Of a stretch of DNA of 16,175 nucleotides, positions 15,683-16,175 are shown one piece after another. The stretch comes from an uncultured Desulfovibrionaceae bacterium. Its GTDB lineage: Bacteria > Desulfobacterota > Desulfovibrionia > Desulfovibrionales > Desulfovibrionaceae. How positions within the stretch are numbered: position 1 is the stretch's first letter; each line of letters starts with the position of its first letter. Location: contig CAMQUX010000011.1 of the NCBI GenBank assembly GCA_947037905.1, positions 1 to 16,175 on the forward strand, written 5' to 3'. The notes under the pieces were generated by a model. It was given only the letters and a program-made list of their open reading frames with translations, made no database searches and was not told where the DNA came from. The position numbers were made by a program, and so were the translations under genes.

Positions 15683-15693
15683 ATGTTGACCAT
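15676..15693 (-). CDS. Possible five-codon leader ORF overlapping the echA start
   Basis: The minus strand reads ATG GTC AAC ATA TGC TAA, Met-Val-Asn-Ile-Cys-stop, with a weak AGG eight bases before its ATG. Its stop lies seven bases inside echA, so a ribosome ending here could restart at the echA ATG. Such tiny frames arise by chance often; this is noted because echA itself lacks a clear ribosome binding site. Confidence 0.2.
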   Translation of the reverse strand: MVNIC

Positions 15694-15776
15694 TTTATTA
15701 CCTACGATAAAAAGTTTCGCTTAAAAAGGCATTTTTCTTACTTTAAACGCCCTAAAAAAAATCTAGCCTTACCTCT

Positions 15777-15803
15777 TCTATAATACTTGTGATTTTTTTG
15801 CAA
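15777..15803 (-). promoter_or_regulatory. Weak sigma-70-type promoter candidate for ech
   Basis: On the minus strand TTGCAA (15803-15798) and TATAGA (15782-15777) are separated by 15 bases, about 95 bp before echA. The spacing is shorter than the usual 16-18, and such boxes are common in AT-rich DNA. No sigma-54 GG/GC pair with the right spacing was found near it. Confidence 0.25.
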
Positions 15804-16120
15804 CCTATTTATAATTTCTTTTATAAAAAAATAATTGGTTCTACCAAATGTACATTTATATAGTTATATCAATATAAATAAGGATTTTTTCAACTACTTA
15901 TTCCTTGCTGTAGAAATTTATTTACTCCATTTTCAATAAAAATAAGGTATGTAGAGAAAACAGAAAAAAGAATTATTCAGATGAAAAATACTTTATCAGA
16001 ATTAAATAATTAATATTATATACAAAGAGAAATGAATACGTGCTCAGTGTGTGCAGAGAGAGAGTTAATATATGTGTGAAAGTTATATGCGGGTGTGTGG
16101 TGTAAAAGATAATACATAAT

Positions 16121-16175
16121 TTAATGCGTGAGGTTAATGCGTGAGGTTAATGCGTGAGGTTAATGCGTGAGGTTA
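16121..16175. repeat. 13-bp tandem repeat, at least four perfect copies, continuing past the window
   Basis: The unit ttaatgcgtgagg begins at 16121, 16134, 16147 and 16160 with no differences, and three more matching bases reach the last position. Perfect identity suggests recent expansion or active copy-number change. The period is not a multiple of three and every frame meets stops, so it is non-coding. Confidence 0.95.

Larger units (their letters stand above)
15683..16175. other. Upstream region of the ech operon
   Basis: About 490 bp of AT-rich DNA without a credible gene. It should hold the ech promoter (a weak candidate is listed). The right part changes character: a purine-rich GAGAGAGAG stretch near 16056, G/T-rich words (gcgggtgtgtggtgt near 16089-16103) and then a 13-bp tandem array that runs off the window. 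Confidence 0.6.

Noticed and set aside
15777..15830. Sigma-54 promoter for ech
   Set aside because: A TTGCA element exists on the minus strand but no GG lies at the required distance upstream.
16121..16175. CRISPR array
   Set aside because: Units are 13 bp and directly adjacent with no unique spacers; no cas gene is present.

Overview
The window is AT-rich (about one third G+C by eye) bacterial chromosome with long non-coding gaps. Gene content suggests a low-GC member of the Desulfovibrionaceae or a close relative in Desulfobacterota: a six-gene ech [NiFe]-hydrogenase operon in the order A-B-C-D-E-F, an adjacent hisI-hisG pair with the long HisZ-independent form of HisG, and a HisRS with a cysteine-rich insertion. 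This placement is inference from gene families. I cannot name the species.

Layout. Positions 1-1447, minus strand: hisS followed by the first 41 codons of aspS, which runs off the left edge. 1448-2274: divergent non-coding spacer. 2275-5241, plus strand: an exported N-acetylmuramoyl-L-alanine amidase (helical-repeat region, AMIN, Amidase_3) and a patatin-like phospholipase. 5572-6827, plus strand: hisI and hisG, overlapping by one base. 7282-9906, plus strand: a two-lobed M16 zinc peptidase with a signal peptide, for which I prefer a GTG start to the longer ATG frame. 9907-10459: convergent spacer with a strong plus-strand terminator for the peptidase gene and a minus-strand terminator for ech. 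10460-15682, minus strand: echABCDEF, tightly packed with stop/start overlaps. 15683-16175: the ech upstream region, ending in a 13-bp tandem array cut by the window edge.

How the genes work together. The ech products form a complete membrane-bound Ech hydrogenase: two membrane subunits (EchA, EchB), the small and large hydrogenase subunits (EchC, EchE), a NuoC-like subunit (EchD) and a two-cluster ferredoxin subunit (EchF). It couples ferredoxin oxidation and proton reduction, or the reverse, to ion translocation. hisI and hisG encode two steps of histidine synthesis; hisS and aspS charge tRNAs. The amidase, phospholipase and peptidase are envelope or maintenance functions with no evident link to the others.

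I found no undescribed multi-gene system. The most distinctive features are short tandem repeats of different periods (9, 13, 13, 18 and about 21 bp) in most of the larger gaps, one of which triplicates the very 3' end of hisS, and a lysine/glutamate/threonine-rich tail on EchF built partly from a 15-bp DNA repeat. I saw no tRNA, rRNA, IS element, CRISPR array or prophage gene.
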